A DNA stretch of 15,997 nt. Source: Verrucomicrobiota bacterium (GTDB lineage: Bacteria > Verrucomicrobiota > Verrucomicrobiia > Chthoniobacterales > UBA6821). The position numbers and the translations under genes are program-made. This document shows positions 15,864-15,997 of the stretch, piece after piece. The stretch is taken from the NCBI GenBank assembly GCA_016871655.1, contig VHCR01000010.1, positions 1 to 15,997 of the forward strand, in the 5' to 3' direction. The number at the start of each line of letters is the position of its first letter. The stretch's first letter is position 1. Under the pieces are notes generated by a model, which saw only the letters and a program-made list of their open reading frames with translations, was not told where the DNA came from and did no database searches.

Positions 15864-15997
15864 ATGGAAAATACTATCAGTTTTTTTAGTCAGTTGTTGA
15901 GACTTTTTTCTCGAGCAGATTTTCAAAGAGCAGTTAACAAGCATCAGGCTGAGAAGGGAGCCAAGGGATTTGATTCTTGGGCGCAATTTATCGCGAT
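15864..15997 (+). CDS. IS4-family transposase, N-terminal DUF4372 part (partial)
   Basis: Forty-four codons are visible before the window ends. The peptide begins MENTISFFSQLLRLFSRADF and continues through a VNKH turn to FDSWAQFIA, which fits the DUF4372 N-terminal domain of IS4-family transposases: a helix, an F-Q-L-L segment, a basic linker and a final F-x-x-W-x-Q-F. This domain is thought to bind the element ends; the DDE catalytic core lies outside the window. The start is fixed by a strong AAGGAGG site nine bases upstream. Whether the copy is intact cannot be judged here. Confidence 0.8.
   Translation, partial: MENTISFFSQLLRLFSRADFQRAVNKHQAEKGAKGFDSWAQFIA

Larger units (their letters stand above)
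15740..15997 (+). mobile_element. Left part of an IS4-family insertion sequence (DUF4372 group)
   Basis: The right edge of the window cuts an insertion sequence, identified from its transposase start at 15864. The left boundary is only a guess: about 125 bases of non-coding DNA precede the transposase, and the sequence changes character near 15740, after the GT9 gene's upstream region. The inverted repeat and target duplication cannot be verified because the right end is outside the window. Confidence 0.5.

Noticed and set aside
15735..15986. Minus-strand frame across the insertion sequence end
   Set aside because: It is antisense to the transposase start, which has a strong ribosome binding site and a recognisable DUF4372 pattern.
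1..15997. CRISPR arrays, tRNA or rRNA genes, toxin-antitoxin pairs or a prophage
   Set aside because: I looked for regularly spaced repeats, cloverleaf-type sequences and phage genes and saw none; the only tandem-like signal is the short cluster at 14511-14618, whose spacing and units are irregular.

Overview
The window reads as a bacterial chromosome segment from a Gram-negative organism. Two family 9 glycosyltransferases (LPS heptosyltransferase type), a type III secretion chaperone and GlnD all point that way. My best guess is the PVC superphylum, most likely Verrucomicrobia or a relative. This rests on the remembered flavour of the dihydrolipoamide dehydrogenase, the small ferredoxin, the GH75-like protein and the CesT chaperone, not on any search. 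G+C is moderate and uneven: sampled 60-base lines run from about 25% in the 5' part of glnD to about 57% in lpd. Almost no native gene has a Shine-Dalgarno sequence.

Layout. 1-357 (minus) is the start of a GT9 glycosyltransferase that runs off the left edge. 470-1630 (plus) is a membrane-anchored TIM-barrel glycoside hydrolase, closed by a strong intrinsic terminator. 1739-3145 (plus) is a GadC-like amino acid antiporter. A nested palindromic element (3154-3236) and a hairpin fill the convergent gap. Three minus-strand genes follow: an MFS sugar porter (3332-4738), a CesT-type chaperone (4889-5326) and glnD (5383-8166). A 345-bp intergenic region of about 17% G+C (8167-8511) separates divergent glnD and mnmG (8512-10380) and is a candidate replication origin. 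Next, on the minus strand, come a secreted protein of unknown function (10415-11089) and, just upstream of it, a GH75-like secreted protein whose single reading frame is broken by two in-frame TAA codons (11092-11829). lpd (11971-13356), a DciA/DUF721 gene (13527-13898) and folB (13910-14260) are on the plus strand. A minus-strand ferredoxin (14264-14497), a repeat-rich spacer and a complete GT9 gene (14660-15682) come after. The right edge cuts into an IS4-type insertion sequence (transposase start at 15864).

How the genes fit together. The content is mostly housekeeping: nitrogen sensing (GlnD), tRNA wobble modification (MnmG), 2-oxoacid dehydrogenase E3 (Lpd), folate synthesis (FolB), helicase loading (DciA) and LPS core assembly (GT9). 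Mixed in are nutrient uptake (sugar porter, GadC-like antiporter) and secreted polysaccharide-active proteins. The accessory signals are the lone type III chaperone, the broken GH75-like gene with its coupled unknown partner, two structured intergenic repeats and the insertion sequence. I did not find a clearly new multi-gene system.
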